Positions 62,352 through 64,000 of a stretch of DNA of 64,000 nucleotides are shown here, piece after piece. This DNA comes from Theobroma cacao. Its lineage: Eukaryota; Streptophyta; Magnoliopsida; Malvales; Malvaceae. A program made the position numbers and the translations under genes. The notes under the pieces were generated by a model. It made no database searches. It saw nothing but the letters and a program-made list of their open reading frames with translations, and had not been told where the DNA came from. The stretch is from contig NC_030855.1 in the NCBI RefSeq assembly GCF_000208745.1, forward strand, positions 17,768,291 through 17,832,290, written 5' to 3'. Every line of letters starts with the position of its first letter. Positions within the stretch are counted from its first letter, which is position 1.

Positions 62352-64000
62352 ATGGACAAGAAGAAAAGAAAGATTGGCACTCCTGTATGGAAGCCAGTAT
62401 GTACTCAACCTAGTTCCCTCGAAGGTTTGTTCTGTTTTTGAAACTACATAATGTTCTTCTTCTCTTTCGTCTTCCTTTACTCAATGTGAATTTAGGTTAG
62501 GCTTTAATTTTGTTCCACAGTTCTTTTTCAATGATGTAATCATACATTTGTTTATTGGCGTGAATAATGATATGGTAGAATATTTCTAATGCTTCAATTG
62601 ACGTAAATATTCCTACCGGATTTATGGAAGACATAAAAACTTTCTATTTTGTTTTTTTGGCTACTCGGTTTGCTGCATATAATTTTTACAATTTAGCAGT
62701 TTGGGAGCATATACTACTTTGCAGTAGATTTGATTGATAGTTGGATTTTTTGTTGATTTAAGTCATACTTTCTGTCACCTGTGAAGTCTTTTATGTTAAT
62801 TTGCAGAGCATGCCATAAAGGATGTGATGGTTGAGTCTGAAAATGGAAGTGAAATGCAAGAAGTGAATGAAGTTACAAATGCAACTGTTAGTCCTAAGGC
62901 TTTGGAGGATGATATCGAAGATGGAGCGTTAAAAGAAGAGCCAGTGCTTTCAGATGAAAAGCACTCACTGTCTGTTGAGGTAAATTCTAATTGTTGAACC
63001 TAATAACAATTCTCTTACCTTTCTGATAAACAGTTGTTGAGCCTACTGGAGGAAATGATTCTAGAATAGGACTTTCTTTTAAGATTTATGTACAACATGC
63101 TTTTGCAGCTTCTTTTATTCTAGCTTTAGCGCCTGCTTCAACTTTCTGTTTATATATGATCTTGGTATCTACTTTAGGCATTTGACATTTCCTTCCATAG
63201 AAGCTTCAATTTCCCTTTTGTTTTGTGTGCTTGATATGCAGATTGGTGCATGTTTAATTCAATTTGTCAGATTAAAAGAGTATGAAACTCAGAATCTAAA
63301 ATTTTTGTTTTTTGTGCTTGATATGCAGATTGGTGCATCTTTAATTCAATTTGTCAGAGGAAAAGAGTATGAAACTCGGAATCTAAACTTTTTAAGTCTT
63401 TAGTTACAGTTTTTTTCTTTGATTTATAATATCCTCTGCAGAGGATCTACAAAGGAAAAGATTGAAAAGGAGATGGGAGTTCAGATTATACTTCCATCAT
63501 CAAAGCAGGAGGATTCTATTAGTAAGATTCTTTTTATCCTCTAAAAACGTTTTTGGTTGCATTCATTGACTATTGTGTATCACATTTCTTCCACAATTTT
63601 AATCTTATCAATGTCACACTGATCTGGTTTTAAAGATTTTACTCATTGTATGGTGTTAGTGAATTAAAACTTTTCTTGAACCTTCACCTAAATGTTTAAG
63701 CTTCTATTTAATGGTTCTTGACATCGTATTAGACCCCCTTTGACTGTGTGGTCCAGAGTTCAAAACCTTTCTGCCACTGTTCTGTTGAAAGTTCAATTCA
63801 GCATTCAAGGCATGTGGTGTGCCTGTAGATTGTCCAGCTTTTAACCCGATGGGCTTGTGCATGAAGGGGTGTCTTGGTGAATGAAAACTATTCTTGGACC
63901 CTACCCTACAGCTTAAGCCTTTAGGTTGAATTTTGTTTGACATATGAAATATGTGAATACATGGAATTAATTACGATAGTTATTGCTTGCAGTGATTGAA
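62352..64000 (+). CDS. ASCC1-like KH-domain / 2H phosphodiesterase protein, 5' part
   Basis: Exons: 62283-62424 (ATG at 62352), 62807-62979, then either 63242-63279 or 63329-63366, 63442-63521, and one beginning at 63993 that runs off the window. The product starts MDKKKRKIGTPVWKPVC, has an acidic linker (ALEDDIEDGALKEEP), then a KH domain: IGASLIQFVRGKEGSTKEK, EKEMGVQIILPSSKQEDSI. The GKEG is the GxxG loop that contacts nucleic acid. In the ASCC1/plant LigT-like family a 2H phosphodiesterase domain follows; it would lie beyond the edge. Animal ASCC1 works with the ASCC3 helicase in alkylation repair and RNA processing; the plant role is not established. The frame is open upstream of the ATG to 62283, so an upstream start is possible. 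Confidence 0.85.
63217..63390 (+). repeat. 87-bp tandem duplication containing the KH-loop exon
   Basis: The two units (about 63217-63303 and 63304-63390) each contain a GATATGCAG acceptor, a 38-nt exon and a GTATGAAAC donor. The exons match at 35 of 38 positions. Flanking intron bases are also nearly the same, so the duplication is recent or has been homogenised. Confidence 0.93.

Overview
This is a window of a plant nuclear genome. The genes are intron-rich and flanked by AT-rich DNA. They encode plant families (Aux/IAA, a plant-type bHLH, PEX2, a THA8-like PPR protein, a JINGUBANG-type WD40 protein), and the repeats are typical plant transposons (Athila-type, copia and chromovirus-like LTR elements, CACTA, MULE, a hAT-like element). 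Gene structures and protein style suggest a woody eudicot, possibly Malvales. That is an impression from memory, not a tested placement.

Layout. (1) 1-8.2 kb is a nest of retroelements. A decayed copia element (2433-8240, +) carries a small hAT-like insertion (2929-3536) and a solo LTR with an intact 5-bp target duplication (4669-7478). Its left end is cut by the LTR of a minus-strand Athila-type element (1-2432). (2) 8.3-12.9 kb is non-coding apart from a MITE-like element with long inverted repeats (10756-11284). (3) 12984-16052 (-) is an eight-exon atypical bHLH factor. (4) 19781-25031 (-) is a compact cluster: PEX2 (eight exons), a single-exon THA8-like gene and a tRNA-Ser(CGA). (5) 25-46.9 kb is gene-poor. 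It holds a MULE remnant with about 517-bp inverted repeats (30046-31610), a 9.7-kb CACTA element (34103-43849) with a pol-less Athila-type element inside it, and an RNase H fragment of a non-LTR element (44430-44719). (6) 46954-49874 (+) is a five-exon Aux/IAA gene of the IAA8/9/27 type. (7) 50885-54932 (-) is a four-exon type II membrane protein with a methyltransferase-like fold. It lies head-to-head with a two-exon WD40 gene (55803-58454, +). (8) 59286-59582 (-) is a possible small membrane protein. (9) 62352-64000 (+) is the 5' part of an ASCC1-like KH-domain gene that runs off the window.

Exon boundaries were worked out by hand from GT/AG sites and phase continuity. In every complete multi-exon gene the summed exon length is an exact number of codons ending in a stop. 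The genes share no obvious pathway; this is ordinary plant gene order, with transposons filling the gaps.

The most interesting signal is in the last gene. The 38-nt exon that supplies the first glycine of the KH GxxG loop is tandemly duplicated with both splice sites intact. The extra copy replaces that glycine with leucine, and only transcripts using exactly one copy keep the reading frame. This looks like a recently formed pair of mutually exclusive exons, or a duplicate that is spliced out.
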